Source of the DNA: Hyaloscypha bicolor E
Taxonomy: Eukaryota; Ascomycota; Leotiomycetes; Helotiales; Hyaloscyphaceae
Assembly: GCF_002865645.1 (NCBI RefSeq)
Contig: NW_020194637.1
Location: 186,001 to 250,000 of the forward strand
Length of the DNA stretch: 64,000 nucleotides
Direction: 5' to 3'
Of this stretch, positions 24,213 through 37,386 are shown piece by piece; positions within the stretch are counted from its first letter, which is position 1; each line of letters opens with the position of its first letter. The notes beneath the pieces were generated by a model. The model did no database searches, was not told the DNA's origin, and saw only the letters and a list, made by a program, of their open reading frames with translations. The position numbers and the translations under genes were made by a program.

Positions 24213-25038
24213 ATGCCTTCTCGCCGTCCACTGACGCCGACAACATCAGACTCGATGGATACACCTTCCAACCCACCTCGAGATTTGCCAAGAAAGTTCG
24301 ACGTGATGATCCCAAAACCGAAATCTCCAATACCTATCGGCAAGACCATCATTGAGGACAGCGAGGCTGACGGTAGTGCGGAGGAAGAAATCGTCACGGC
24401 TGGGGCTCGACGTACTCTCGACAACTTGCCACCACGTCGTACCGCTCCAAGACCAAATGTTACCTTCGAGACCCACCGACTACCAGGGGAAGAGTCCAGC
24501 GAGGAAGAGTCTTCGGATTCAGAGTCGGAGTCGGAAGAATCAGAGGTGCCGAGTGTTCAGCCCCAAGACACCGGGCCTAGACATGTTGGGTTCCCACCGG
24601 TTGAAGAGCTGCCAGATTGGTTTCCTGAAAACATCAAGCAGATGTATCGCGTTGATAGACATGGCGGTGCTCTGTCTTACAAGGTAAGTCGGCCATCACT
24701 TCTCAAGAATCGAGTCTAACAGAATACAGGAGTTGAACGAGATCACTAGATACCGAGCTGCATTGGAGATCATCTGCCGTCGCAAGTGGAGGGAGTACAT
24801 CAAAGCTGGGGACGCTCGGTGGAAATTGCAGCAAGCTCTACACCATTTGAAGTGCCGACCGCTGACGAAGCCTTTCTACAAGTACCGAAAGGAGCAGTTT
24901 AGGGCATGGAAGGCGAAAGCGTTGAAGTTGTGGAAGCGATTGGAGAAGACGCATCGTGGAATTTTGATATTGGAGGAGACAATCAACATCAACTTTCGTC
25001 AAGAGAGGATGATTCACGAGAAGCATTTGATGGGATGA
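24213..25038 (+). CDS. hypothetical charged protein
   Basis: Two exons, 24213..24683 and 24730..25038, with a 46-bp intron (GTAAGT...ATACAG), give 259 residues. The N-terminal half is Pro/Ser/Arg-rich and disordered-looking, with an acidic serine tract (EESSEEESSDSESESEES). The C-terminal half is strongly basic and helical, with repeated Trp/Lys/Arg (for example RKWREYIKAGDARWKLQQAL). The acidic-then-basic layout suggests a nuclear or nucleic-acid-associated protein, but no domain is recognised. A second in-frame ATG at 24255 is an alternative start. Confidence 0.7.
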
Positions 25039-26820
25039 CGGACGCGGAAGGCCCGAGGTCCCTCCAGTAAGCTCGTCAATCATGGGAATTGAGGATAGGT
25101 GCGAGCTCGCACTTCACGGAAGATTTCTGGCGTTCTCGGCGTTCTCGAAAGATACCCTACTGGAAAAGGCACAAAAGCAATGGATTATGTGCTGGCACGG
25201 ATTTGCTCTCCATTTCGCTCGTCACAGAGCATTGCTGCTGGGTGCTTACAGCCCTCTCTTTCCTTACGGCCTGCATTTCTTCTTCCTTGCCATAGAATAG
25301 CACGGGAAGCATGACCTTGCATTTCCTGTGGAGAACAAACAGCTTCCTTAATTCCCCTTCGTCTTATTTATGTCCCATCTCCATCTCAGACGTCCTTGGC
25401 CTCTTGGTATCCCGACTCCCGAGCTCGAGCTCACTTTCTCGGCAGGGGCTTGTGCTGTGGCACAAATAGTTTATAACTGTGAGCCAATAATAGGGCCCTC
25501 TCCCGGCGCTGAAGCTTGAAACGTTCCGAATCGGATGCCATGCCCTTGGCGCGCTTGGCGGCCGGAACCCTTAGGATGGCAGGTGCTTGAAACGAGCTTC
25601 ACAAAACTTTGGTGATGACAGCCAAGAGGCCAAGCAATTCGGGTGTTTCTGCGCAGTAAGTTACTTACCTGTGATGTTTGGGGAAGAGATTGAAGTCCTG
25701 CAAGAATCCCATCGGCACGTTCAATTGCAATGCCCTGAAGACTTCGCACGAGGTGACTGCAAACAGTTTTTGATTTTTGCTTGCACTGATCAAATCAGTT
25801 ATCTAATCTGTTTACTAGATCGCATCTGTAAACATGCAATTTCAGATTTGTTACTTTTGTGGGGTGCAGGCACTGCAGCAGGATGCTCCATGTTTCGAGG
25901 ATCATTCGGGCTGCGGCACCGCCAAGCTGTCGCACTTGGACTGCTAAGATCGAGGTGGAACAACCACTGCCCATGTTATCAGATGTGGATTCTGGTCTCC
26001 GGGTGGCTTGTTATGATCTTCGAGTTCTGCGACGAGGACTGCAAGTGAGAAAAGAAAGATTTCCGAGCCGGAAACTGTGGGTGGTTACGAGGCTCAACTT
26101 GGTATTGGAGAATATCAACACCTCATCGTAACACTAAACCTCAGATGTATGTATTGTTCATCCCCAAATACGTCTGATCTTTCTGATCATGAGGAGTATC
26201 TGCACGCTTCATCTGTTCTTCGTTAATCTTCAAAGCACATGGCTTTCCAACTGTACTCGGATCAAGCTGGCCACCACCATCAAGAGACTTCTGTATGTTA
26301 AGGTTGTCCAGTTTGTTGTAATTGCACCAGAAGGGCTCCTCCCCGCTTCCCATTGCCATCCAATCAATCAGACAGCCATCAGATGAAGTTTCAACGATCT
26401 TCGAGACGAAACTTCCACAAGCGAGACATGAAGCATTCTCACGCACCTTGGCACAGCTGGCTCCACGGCAAATTCTCCACTCCCTACTCCCACCATCTGG
26501 ATCCGAAGTTAGGATGACAGCGCTGGACGCTTGGGCAGCTAAGCCGTCACGCCAAGTGGCGTTTGAATCATGCAGGCCCAGAAAAGGAACGCCGCATTCA
26601 AGTATATACCGCAGCCCCCCTTGGCGAGTGCTGCATCCTCTCACAATTGTTGCCTTTGTTGTCGTGTTGCTTTCTCGCCAGTCACTCTCTTTAAGATTCT
26701 ACTGCACTGGATTTGCACTGATTTCTTGCCGTTCCTTTGCTGTCTCGATTGTGGATCGACGAGACCGAACATTCTTCTCAAGTTTGAGGGCAGGCTACTC
26801 CTCTTCACTTTTTGACCATC
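25039..26820. other. intergenic region, one doubtful reading frame
   Basis: No clear gene in 1.8 kb. A minus-strand frame at 26141-26644 (167 codons, several Cys) has moderately protein-like composition but no start context, signal peptide or known motif, and is not called. The last 180 bp (about 26640-26820) is a pyrimidine-rich leader of the next gene. Confidence 0.35.
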
Positions 26821-27994
26821 ATGTTCTTCCCAAAGGCTGCAGCGGTGTTGCTGTGTGCGGTTGCTCTGTCTGAGGCATTCTCTATTCCGGACGTTGGATA
26901 CTTGGCTGTTCGGTCGCCTCAAAACTTTGGCGGAGGAGGATTCGGTGGAGGACAGAACAAGCCCAACGGCAATAACAACAATGCTGCGAAACCTAACAGT
27001 GGAGGAGCGAATACGAAGACTTCAACGACTGCGGCGGCAGCTGCAGCAGCTTCGACCAAGGCAGCCACCGGTGCCAACAACAATAATAATGCAGCTGGCA
27101 ACAACAACAACAACGCAGCGGCAGCCGCTACCACGTGCTTGAAGTCCAACGCTGTCCAGACAGGAAGTGCAGATGATGGAAACGCCACGCCGACAGATGG
27201 TCAATCTGCATCAGCGACGTCAGTATTCTCGTCTCCCCTATCAAACATGACTAACAGTTCCAGCGACGTCGCAAACTTCATCAACTTCTGCTCTGGTCAA
27301 CCCCTGACCAACGGCCTGCAAGTTAAGACCGGCTCGTGCAACGGCATCGGTAATCCCCTTCCTTTTTAATCCCCCACTAAAAAAGGAAGAGAGCATCTAA
27401 CATCTAGCAGTAATGGGCAAAATCCCCTCAACCTCCAACATGATCTCCGCAATCATCACCTCCCCCAAACCCGCCGAAAACATCGCCGCTTCCACAACCT
27501 TCACCATCAGCGTGCAAATGAAAGGCTTAACCGCAGGCTCCTTCACAAATGCAGCCGCCACTTACTACAGTGCACCCCAAAACCTCGCTGGCAACGGGCA
27601 AATAATAGGCCATACACACGTCACCGTCCAAGACCTCGGCAACAGCTTGCAACCCAGTACGCCGCCTGATCCAGTGCAGTTCGCGTTCTTTAAGGGCATC
27701 AACGATGCCGGGGATGGGCAGGGATTGCTTAGTGCGACGGTCCCGGGGGGGTTGCCCGCGGGCAATTATAGGGTTTGTAGTATGACGAGCAGTAGTAATC
27801 ATCAGCCGGTGTTGATGCCGGTTGCGCAGAGGGGGGCGCAGGACGATTGCCAGAAGTTTACGGTTGGTGCTGCGGCTGGTGGGGGGAACAATAACAATGC
27901 AAACGCGAATGCGGGCGGGGCCGCGAAGGCGACGACTACGGCGGCTGCGAAAGGGGCGAAGAATACGAAGAAGGCAAGGGCGTATGTTGTTTGA
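26821..27994 (+). CDS. conserved fungal secreted protein with Asn/Ala-rich linkers
   Basis: The signal peptide is visible at the start (AAAVLLCAVALSEAFS). Exons 26821..27349 and 27411..27994 are joined by a 61-bp intron with correct phase and give 370 residues. A further 39-bp in-frame intron (about 27220-27258) is possible. After the signal lies a Gly/Asn/Ala-rich linker with poly-Asn and poly-Ala runs. The conserved core follows: SSDVANFINFCSGQPLTNG, MGKIP, GHTHVTVQ, FAFFKGINDAGDGQG, LPAGNYRVCSM, NHQPVLMPVAQRGAQDDC. A second Asn/Ala/Lys-rich tail closes the protein. This core occurs in many fungal secreted proteins of unknown role, sometimes mislabelled ribosomal protein S17. Cell-wall or extracellular location is inferred. 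The homopolymeric linkers are likely to vary in length between strains. Confidence 0.82.
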
Positions 27995-28759
27995 TTGTTC
28001 CAGGTTGTAAGTGGAGGCGGGATGGCGTTTGGGGTAGTGGGGGCTGATGTTTTTGGGAGAGGTATTGCTGGCAGATACAGTTTGAGAGAGGGGTAGTATG
28101 GACTAGACGTGATTGATTTAGAATGAATAGTACGAGGTGTATAATGGAAGATTAGTTCATGCATGTTACTTGACGTCTCTCGTTCTTGGCGCGTGTCAGG
28201 CGAAGGAAGGGGATTCACTATTGAGACAGCTCCAGTTGAAATCAATTCGAGATCCAAAAGAGAGACCGTGATTAGGGGTATAAACACATGAACGCATGAA
28301 GCTCCATGGTTGAAAGCCCAACGAGGGAATTGATTAAGCACGTGATCCGCATTCGAGACATTTTGGTTCGGTGAGTGCGACGACTCACTGCAGAACTCAC
28401 AGCATTGTGGAGCTTGTTTAAACCATGCACTTTCTTGCTCAAAACTATGCTGAATGTGAAGGAACTATAATACAAGCACGAAAATTCCGCCATGAAAATA
28501 TTCATGAAAACAAAATGTACATCAATCTTCCTGCTCAATTAAGGTACATCTAGTAACTTAACACGAATTTGATTTCAAAGGTATGGATGCAGCATCCAAC
28601 AGACCCAGCACCGATTGTGACACCTATTCACATCATGAGATGGGGAATGGTCTTGAGGCTGCTGCTTGGCAAGGTGCTTGGTGGAGGTCGCGACCTTATG
28701 GAGGAGCCATGCTGGCACCCAAGAGCGCAATTGCTTTGAGTTGAGTGGCGGAGATGAGG
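27995..28759. other. intergenic region between convergent genes
   Basis: No convincing gene. It contains the 3' ends of the secreted-protein gene (+) and the chromodomain gene (-). The middle (about 28400-28560) is AT-rich. Confidence 0.4.
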
Positions 28760-31700
28760 CTACTTCTCGATGCTCGGCCGCGGCGTATCATCCGATATAC
28801 TGAATCCATATGCTGCTGCGGCACGATGCCGATACCGAATGTTCAAGGCCTCAAGCTCCTTGGCAACCATGCACAGTCCTATCGGGTAATAATGGCCATA
28901 GTCCCCATTTACCTCACGTCGGACCGCACTGGGAGCTTGCTTTTGGGCCTTTTCGCGCTCTCTGGCCTTCAGGAACGCTGTCGTCGCCACCGACGGGCTT
29001 CGCTCGCGGTCTGTCTTTGCGGATGGGACTCGTTGCACGAAATCCGGCCGTCGAGGCGCCTTCATAGATGCATTCGCCAACGTTGTGGCCACATTCTTCT
29101 TGAATATACCGTGTGCACCGGCGTTACTGGCGATTTCCGCTTCAATTGCGGACGTTACTAGTTGCCGTTGACGCCGTTCCTTGGCAAGCTTCCTCCGGAT
29201 CGGGCTTCTGCTCGACTCGTTTCGATGGACACACCCTCGGTTCTCCGACATAGAGCCTTTTGCACATGCGTTTGCGCTGGTTTGAACATCTGCATTCGAC
29301 TTTTTCACAACATTGATCTTGAATCCATGATACTTTGCCATCGGATCTTGTGGGGAGCTCCGAAGGCTGGCAAGTTTCTGCTGTTGCAGACTGTTCTTTG
29401 CTCCCCAGGTACCTACAACACTCTTCCTCTCGGCGTCATGAAGTACTCTGCGCTCTGTTTCGGACGTGGCTGGGAGCGTAACATGAGCCGCTAGGATGGT
29501 CGGCGTTGTGCCTGCGACCTTTGCTGGGGGTGTTAAATGCGAGTATTGCGTTGTTCGAGATATCCCTGATTCAAGCGATCGTGGGACATCAACGGCTGAC
29601 GCTGGCCTCGGTGACTTGGTACGTGCATCTCGCAATGCGGTCGAATTTGAAGACGGTTGAGTAGACCGTGCCATTCCCCACCTGGGCGGATGGCCAGCTT
29701 TCGCAATTGCGTCCAGGCTGGTTCTCCTAGTGTGAGTACCCTTTTCCGGGCTGCTCAGGGGAGACCAGCTAAATGCCACCGGCTTTAAAACTCCGACATT
29801 TGACAGTGGCCGAGGTGACTTGGAATTCGCAGGTGGTGTTGAATTTGTGAAGGGAGATTTCGTCGCTCGAGCCATTCCAGTCATTGCTGATTGTGAAAAC
29901 TTGGCAACTATATCCTCAGCGGCTGACGGCAACGGTTTGTCGGACCGGACTTGTCCAGGATAGCGGCGCTGCGTTTTGCTTCGCTGTTGCTGTGTTGGGT
30001 ACTTGCTTCCGACTCGTTGAAGAAAAAGGCTGCCTTTCTGGAGATGAAGAAATACTTGTTTGTGCAACTTTACTGGCTGTCTTGGGCCGCCAGGTTGATT
30101 CTGTGTTTGCTCGTGGTGTCATGCTCGCCAGAGAATAGTGTATTGACTTCGGTTTCGATGTTGCAAAGTTTGGTGCATCCCAAGCGCTTGATGAAGACTG
30201 GGTAAGAATACTTGGAGAACTCTCAGACGAGTTTTTTGGTGCATTATTGACAGCCGACCATGAGCTGAACGGTTTGAAAGCGGCATCTCGTGTCGGAGAC
30301 GTGGAAGAAGACGGGGATACTCTTTGCTCTGGTGCTGTAAAGCTAGATGGCTTCTCAGTCAAAGAGGTTTGTTGTTGTGCGTGAGCTGGTTGCCGAAGGT
30401 CGAGGTCTAACCTTGCCATACCCGCTTGAATGTCCGCACCTCCCGCTGGCTTTGAGGATGAAGATACAGTCGCCTTCTTCTTGACCTCTGTTGTACAGCC
30501 AGGAGCAGTCTTGGGTCTTGTCAATAAAAGTTTTGCTGCGTCCAAGTTGACTGCTCTCCACCTCGAGGCTTCCACCGCGGGGATCGATTCTGAGCCGACG
30601 GATACAGCGGTAAACGCCTTTCCATTTCCCATTTGCACAAAAGAAGTTTGCTCTTCATTGGCGCCAGGAGTATTTCTGGTCCAGAAAACTTTGGCCGTTT
30701 GTCGTGGCTGCTGATTGTTTGGGTCCACAGGAGCTGGCTTTTGTGCAGGAATTGCATCTTCCACTGGCGTTTGCCGGATCGATATAATATCTTGCACTCG
30801 ATTATTTTGTGAAGTGTCTGGCGGCGGGGCACTATGTATTTTCGATTGTTGAGACGGGGACAGAGTACGCGATACACTACAAGAATCAAGTATTGTCCAT
30901 GCAGTCGCCATTTGCTCTGCATGTTGTTGAACATCTGGTCCGATGCTCATAACATTATCCTCACCCTCTTCATCCTCGGAGTCTTGAATGACTCTGTCGC
31001 TCCTCGGTGGGATCGGTGGGATCGGCCGGGGGCTTCTGACTTTCCTACGTTCAAATCGTCCGGTCTTGGGATTCCTGGCAGATCCCGGGCCTCGTTCTCT
31101 CACGGGTCTTGCTGGAGTGTCTGCCCTTTGCCCGACGGCCCTTTGCAACCACCGAACTCGCTCCTCCTCAATCAATTCCCGCGCTTGCGAAGACCCACCC
31201 GGGATATCAAATCGGGGCACGTTACGGAATTGAGCAATGAGTTGGTCACAATCGCAATGCTCTTCCGGAATCCAAGTCAGTTCGGTATAACCAACCCAGC
31301 CAAGGAGGTAGTCGTGCATCCCACGACGAGTTCTATGAGCAATCACCCGTTCCACCTCAAAGTCGGCGAAATCATCGTCATCACTTTCATTGTCGTCGTC
31401 ATCCTTTTCGACCGATGGAATCAAGTTCTCCAAAGGTTCGTCTAAATCCATTATGTCGTCTCCAAGACCGTTCTCGCTATAGGTTACTGGTTTCCGAGGT
31501 CGCAGACGACGCTTTGCTGACAATGTTGCGGCTTCATCACCTTCCTCCCCAGACTCGGATTCTTTCCTTTTGTTCGATCTAGGGGAGCTGACTTGTCCAA
31601 GCCGCGGAGGAATGGTTTGTGGAAGGCGAGGTATTCGTTGGCAGGCAGATACCTGAGGGTTTGCTGAAAGTTGTCGAGAAATCGGGTCGGCATTCGAGGC

Positions 31701-31940
31701 CACGGTTGGTCTGATCGCCAGGGCTGCAAATTGTAAGGTGAAAAAAGGGTCGTTCCGATTTTGCACTTGCGGCTCGTGTTCATCATCGTCGTCATCTTTG
31801 GTAAGGTCGATAACGAGTGGACGTGGGCGTGGAATTCCCACCCTCCGCTCTTCGTAAACGAGCGACCGAAGCTCACTTGGGCGTATTCCGCAGCCCCTCA
31901 CGGGCACGGGAGTTGCTTCAAATCTTGGAGCGAGCATCAT
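28760..31940 (-). CDS. chromodomain protein with SUMO-interaction-like motif
   Basis: The frame from the ATG at 31940 reads a SIM-like core, PLVIDLT followed by five Asp (about 42-53). Acidic and basic disordered segments follow, then a chromodomain at about 194-238 (FEVERVIAHR, DYLLGWVGY, TWIPEEHCDCDQLIAQF). Aromatic-cage positions Phe194, Trp215 and Trp223 are all present, so methyl-lysine binding is plausible. A long Ser/Thr/Pro-rich disordered region continues to about 29916. A second open frame, offset by one base (30067..28760), continues with the same Ser/Pro/Lys composition and ends at 28760. The two are probably one gene of about 1,000 residues or more, joined by a small intron or split by an indel within 29916-30067. 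I could not choose a single intron with strong signals. A role in heterochromatin is inferred from the domain only. Confidence 0.72.
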
Positions 31941-34771
31941 GAGAAATGGGAGTGCTAAAGGGCGCCGTTGTTTCGGCAGCGAAGGAGGTGAGGAACCAGG
32001 TTTTTGTATCCACGCTGTGAGCAACGTTGTTTAGAAGTTGAAAGTCTGACAACAGATCAAGTTGGCTCTCGAGAGTGCTTGAAAAGAGAAGATAAAAAGC
32101 TCCCAAGAAAATGGATGAGAAGGAGAGAAGTTGGGAGGGGAGACTCGAGAAGTACTTCCCGACTGCTGGTGGCTTCCTCAAGCCGACTTCCAAATTCTCC
32201 GAAAGCCCCCCACGGTTCACACCTGGGTTTGATTGACCTCTCCTCAACCCTTGCGGAACATGCAAGCCGGTTTCCGACAACCATGTTGCCGGAACGCTCC
32301 TCTGATGCCCCGGTCCAACAAGGGAGAGAGAAATTTTGAACATTCAGACGGCATATCTCTTGACCAGAGCACACATTTCCACCCTTGGTAGAACTATTGG
32401 GTGAGCAAGGGGATTCTCCAGGAGACGCTGGCGCTAGCAGAAACTTCTCGAGCATGTCAGTGTCCTTGAATGAGGGGGGGCCTATTGTGATTCCTGTTTG
32501 CCGTGTTTACTCCCTGTTTTCTTCCCAAGCCACCGAAACGCCAAGGCTCCCGGGGTTTCTTTTCAGTTTAGATCCCATGGAACGAGTGGCTTTTGCAAGG
32601 CATGCAGTATCTGAAGGCATTTGAGCTGTCAACTCCTTGGGTTCGTGAAGCAGGCAAAAATGAGGGGGTTGGTCGTTGATCTTCATCTCCCACCAGCGGG
32701 GCACACACCGAGACGCGTTTGACGCGACTTTTCGCGAGGATCACCCTTAAGCGAACCTTCCTCCACGCCTCCAATTTCAAGTCCTCGTAAAATTCTATTT
32801 TCTGCCCCAAAAACTTGATTGCAAAGTTGCACTTGAAGAAAAGGGGGAGAGCTTTTGAGCATAGTCTGGTGGATACCCCAATTTCCTCATTATCTGTAGT
32901 GCCAGTTTGAGAGATCACACGCGGCAGAGCGGACGGCAAGTGCTGAGCGTAAACGCCACGAAACGTTTTCAATACCAGTTTGGCGGAGCATTCCAGGATC
33001 AGTTATCCTTTCTCGATCTCGGTATTTGAAACGATTATTGAATGTGGAGTTGCACAGGGGATCGGTGTCCCTTCAGCCTTGGAGAAAGACATTGGTCACG
33101 TGCCATTCGAAAGAACGGAATCCTGTCTTCATTCCATTCCTTTCTTCAGGCTTATGGTTCCGATCAGGAGTATGCAAAGTCCTTCATCGCGAAAGGTGCG
33201 TGCCGTTATGTACAAAATGTTGCATATTTGAGTATGAGAAAGCTATCATCAAAATGAAATTTCACAACAGGCAAAGCCATCACAAGCATCCTTAATCCTG
33301 CTCCCAATCTTATAGCAATACCTGGAATCTCAAAAACCCTTATAATTCTTATAAACTCGATAAATTTAGTGTATTATATATGCTAAGTTCTAAAAACCCG
33401 CTCTTCGTCGTCCTTGGCCATGAATTTCGAAGCGTACCTCTTGCTTGCAATGTGATCGGGGGATGCATCTCCTAAGAGTTGAACAATGAGACATAGATAG
33501 ATGCTATAATTAAAAGAGGTCATGAGAGAAAGATTTGAGATGCATTTTCTGGGCTTAGTATACTTACAGGACAAATAACGAAAGGCTCAGGTTGTAGCAA
33601 CCTCGCCAACGCTCAAATCTTCCATGATGCTTATCTCCCCAGCCGTGTAGATAGAGCTTCCTAAGGATATGCCCAAGTTCAGAACACAAACCCGAAATGT
33701 GACAAGCAATTCGAGACTCGGGACCGGTTTTGGGGGTTCTTGAGGGCGTGTTAGCAGCACCAATGCTGGGTTTGCAATTGCAGGGTATCAAACCTCTTCA
33801 TCCTCTGGCCCATACCAGTCGAACAACACCATCTTTGGTTTTCTCGTGGGTCAAATTGCCTTGATGAACATCGCCCCGGGGACCCATATGCAGAGTTAAT
33901 CTCAGCGCCTTGTTTCTCTCCTTTTTCTCCACCACCACCTTCATTGACTGTGTGATCACGGAACTTAGCAAAACCGTCGGAGGTCGATGAGGTCGCCGTT
34001 GTATCATCTAGAAGACAGTGTATCCATAAATTTGGATCCAGTTTATCGGGGAACGCAAGGATGCTTTTCCTAGAAATTAAGCGGACAAGTTGTTCGAAGA
34101 CTGTATCGCGGAAGTGATCACATGGTGGTTTGCGATTTCCGTTGCAATTATTCTGTCAGTAGAGAACCCATCCCAGTAATGTGACTAAAAAGTATTACCA
34201 AACAAGTTCTCTCTCCTTGGATTGACAAGAATTGTGATGTTCATGTAGTGCATCAGCTTTGTGAGTAAACAAACCGGATTTAACGGACTTTGAAAATAGG
34301 ACCGATTTTTACCCCTATTGGCAGTTCGCTTAAGGACATGATCATCACGGAACTGATTTCCCCCACTGAGGAACCTCAAAAGATGACTGGGATTCTCCTA
34401 GGTCCAGAGAAGAAAACTGAAATAAGTGAGGTTAGTTCTCCTTGCACGTTATTCAAGAGTAATTATATAATGTTCGCTTTCACGGCGACCCCTTTATCTC
34501 GCCTAAAAAGGGGCGGGTCGAGGCGATCGTCTAGTGATGTTGCTTATATCAGCCATTTCATCCCGGCCGGCAACGGTAATGCGTATTGGGGAACTCTCTC
34601 TCCGGCGGCGGCCTGCGAGATCTCACATACTGAACCGGGTTGGGTTTTAAGGGGACAGGAGAAACATTTCCAGAGGAATGAGCATTTCAAAAATAGAGGT
34701 GTGAACAAAGAATAGATATACTCGTCTTTAAAGGTACGAAAAAGCCGCCTCGCTGAAATTCAAGTCAAAAT
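31941..34771. other. long gene-poor region
   Basis: 2.8 kb without a recognisable gene. Short frames occur on both strands but none carries a motif or splice pattern. The segments around 33250-33560 and 34000-34500 are relatively AT-rich with long poly-purine/pyrimidine patches. Decayed repeats may be present but cannot be named. Confidence 0.4.
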
Positions 34772-35665
34772 CTATTGATTCCCTTCTCCACTATAAGTAA
34801 CTTTCACCGTACTCGAATTCGCAATACGGCCCAAACCATTCGCCTTCCCACTCCCAAAATCAACCACAGCGACCGTCAGACTCGAATCACCAACCTGCAC
34901 TTCTGTTGAAGCAAATTTTGAGGTTCTGCAAAGAGCATATAATTTATGTAAATCAGATAGTTTACAGGGTGCCCAAAATCAGAATTATATCCTTACGCCG
35001 TCAAGTGGAAACCAGTCATTTCAACAAACTTTCTTCCCCTCAATGCCAGCTCTACAAGCCCTTTAAACATAGAATTTACCAAATGCAACAATTGGTAATG
35101 ATTCGACGTCTTCAAGAATAAAATCAGGAAATCGCAATTTTGATCGTTTTTCAACCACCGTGAGCTTTCGGTCTTGTTTTTTGCTCCGGTCGCTTATGAC
35201 GGTGTTTATCGTCCTGTGGTTTTTCATCGTAATGGAGATGGAAATTACGGCCTTTCAAGTAATTGGGGGGTGAACTTTCTCTTTGTCCTGAGGATACCAC
35301 TGCCACCATGCCCCAACTGTTAGTCCCCCTCGTTCCTCGGGTTACAATACCAGCCTGCAAATGACTCCGGCCGTTGTATTTGCGAACCCTCTATCGTCTA
35401 TGAAACCCACCCACTCAGGCGCGTCGTCTGTGCTGTGGTTATCGGCTTTTACTGGCATGGATGGTTTGATGACTTCGAACTGCATGGAGATGGAAGCAAA
35501 GGATTGGTTGTTGGTGCGACCATCCATGCGCCAGACCAAGTTTGAGAGGTGCCGTTTGTGGAGGCGTTTCTCTCTGATGGATGAGGGATTGAAGAGGGGA
35601 CGCGGTCTGAGGTTGAGGGCGTTGGCTGTTACTGCTATGATGAAGAGGGCCGAGAGCCTCATCGT
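34772..35665 (-). CDS. small secreted protein, intron structure incomplete
   Basis: The first exon starts at ATG 35665 with a clear signal peptide (MRLSALFIIAVTANALN) and runs to about 35342, with MDGRTNNQSFASISMQFEV and DDAPEWVGFIDDRGFANTT. A separate minus-strand open segment at 34925..34772, preceded by a good acceptor (CTCTTTGCAG), reads TEVQVGDSSLTVAVVDFG and ends in a stop. Its composition suits the last exon of the same gene. The intervening 34926-35341 is intronic or holds another small exon; the exact joins are not resolved. No family is recognised. It does not share the cysteine pattern of the 39-48 kb array. Confidence 0.5.
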
Positions 35666-36177
35666 CAGAGAGAGAGAGAGTAGTCGTGAGCGTTGAAACA
35701 ATCATTGAAGTGCTTAGAGAGGAATATTTCTCATCTGAAATCATCTGAAATGAGTTAGAGATTCATGATTAAGCGAGTGCGGAGTCGAGATTGGTGCTTT
35801 GAGTCTGAAAGCAAACCAGAATATTGGGTCGAGGAAACACTTTGTTGTGGTATCCAATTTGTCATATATATAAGTATGGCGGTGGGCGAGGTTGTTGGCT
35901 CTCAGGCCGGTCTCCCTTCCGTATGAAGTAATCTGATGTATGCTGTACGAAATTGCTCTCCTCCAAATGATCTTGGGGGTATGATTGGCTCAGCCGCGAT
36001 ATCGATGTTCCGTTCATCAAACAGGCCATTTAACAAGAATCTTCCTCCAATCAATATCCGTACCTCATAATACCAAGTTACCAGTTGTTTTAGATAATGG
36101 GACGATGTTTGTAAGGCCAAGTGGTTTAGTATCTTCCCAGTAGGCGAGGATAAATTAGCGAGCCCCTGAATGCGATT

Positions 36178-36480
36178 TCAATTCCTTGACTGCTGAATTG
36201 GAGGTGTTTCTTTCTCGCGCTCAATGTCTTCCCGGTCGCTACTCAAGTTGACGGCCTCTTCATTAGCCCTGGTATCTAACTCGACCCTTCGAGCGATTTG
36301 CAAGGCGACAAGGCGAAAGGGAAGCATCTCAGTTATCTGCTGCAACTTAGCTTGATACTACAAGAATTAACAGATTTGGGAAAGAAATACTTGTTAGTGT
36401 GTTAAGAGAGCTAAAAGACGATTCCTAAATCTTGTGTCAAGTCTCTTTAATTGCTGTATTCATTCTGCTCTCCTGATTAT
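36178..36480 (-). pseudogene. possible coiled-coil gene fragment
   Basis: A minus-strand reading of about 59 codons ending at 36178, preceded by an acceptor (TTCTTGTAG, about 36358), encodes a heptad-like helical stretch (KLQQITEMLPFRLVALQIAR) and a charged tail. A possible upstream helical segment lies at about 36395-36470. No start or upstream domain is found, so this is at best the 3' remnant of a gene. Confidence 0.3.
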
Positions 36481-37386
36481 GAATTTCCGTTAAAGTGTTG
36501 AAGGAGGCACGTGCCCCGCCTCCTTTCGCAGTTTCCATTCTGTTTTCGATGCGGCTCGGCAACCCCTATCACGTCAGCCATTGAATTGCGCAGACAACCA
36601 AAAGTATTGCTGCAAGAATTGGTGAAATTAGGCAAGAGATCACTGCAAGCAACCTGGGAAATTGGCTCTGTTCTTGCAAAGCCCAACATCTTCAGGAGCC
36701 GGCCGACTTTGGATCTCAAAACTGCAAATGGAAGATAGCCGTAAGTTCCTGCTAATAGATTTCTAGCATGCAATTTTGACTGTTTAATCTGCATCTAGCA
36801 GCTCTATTTTGGAGCCTTTGCTGCAGCTCGGAACGGAGCTTCGTTGAGGTGTTGGTCGTTTGCTTACGAGGCGGACCACGTGATTTGGTTCCGACTCCCG
36901 ATTTCGTTTGCTTCCTTTACCTCTTCCGGCTCGCGACAGCATCTCCCACTTCTTTCTCCTTTCAACCCTTTGTTCGTCGCCACTACTACGTCCGCATCTG
37001 CCAAGGCAGCCACCGCGTTTGTTCAGTAGGTAAATAGGCCACCTCCTCCTTTTCGGGAGACTACTCTCCTCACCTTACTGCGTTCCCAGAATCATCTAAA
37101 GGTCACCTTCAAGATCCTCACCGGAGTTGTGTCGAGTCGCCCAAAGTAACCTCCGTCTCTCGTCAATACACCAGGAAGCTTTCCACGCCGAAGGATTGTA
37201 AGTAACCATCCTCCCGCTTCTTCTAGTCTCTTTGCAACCCTTCAAAGTCTGCAGCACCCAATTCTCCAGAGACGCGAAAGCGAGAATAGCCACCAATATC
37301 GAGATCAGCACGCGAGACCTTTGCTCTGCTTATGCCCTGACCCGAGACTCCTGCTAACACGCGCGTTGCACGCAGATCAAGTCAAG
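36481..37386. other. intergenic region and leader of BTB gene
   Basis: No gene recognised. From about 36840 the sequence is pyrimidine-rich with splice-like signals and probably contains the promoter and 5' leader (perhaps with a leader intron) of the BTB gene starting at 37387. Confidence 0.4.

Noticed and set aside
26141..26644. Minus-strand Cys-containing frame of 167 codons
   Set aside because: No signal peptide, no known motif and no splice or start context; composition alone is not enough.
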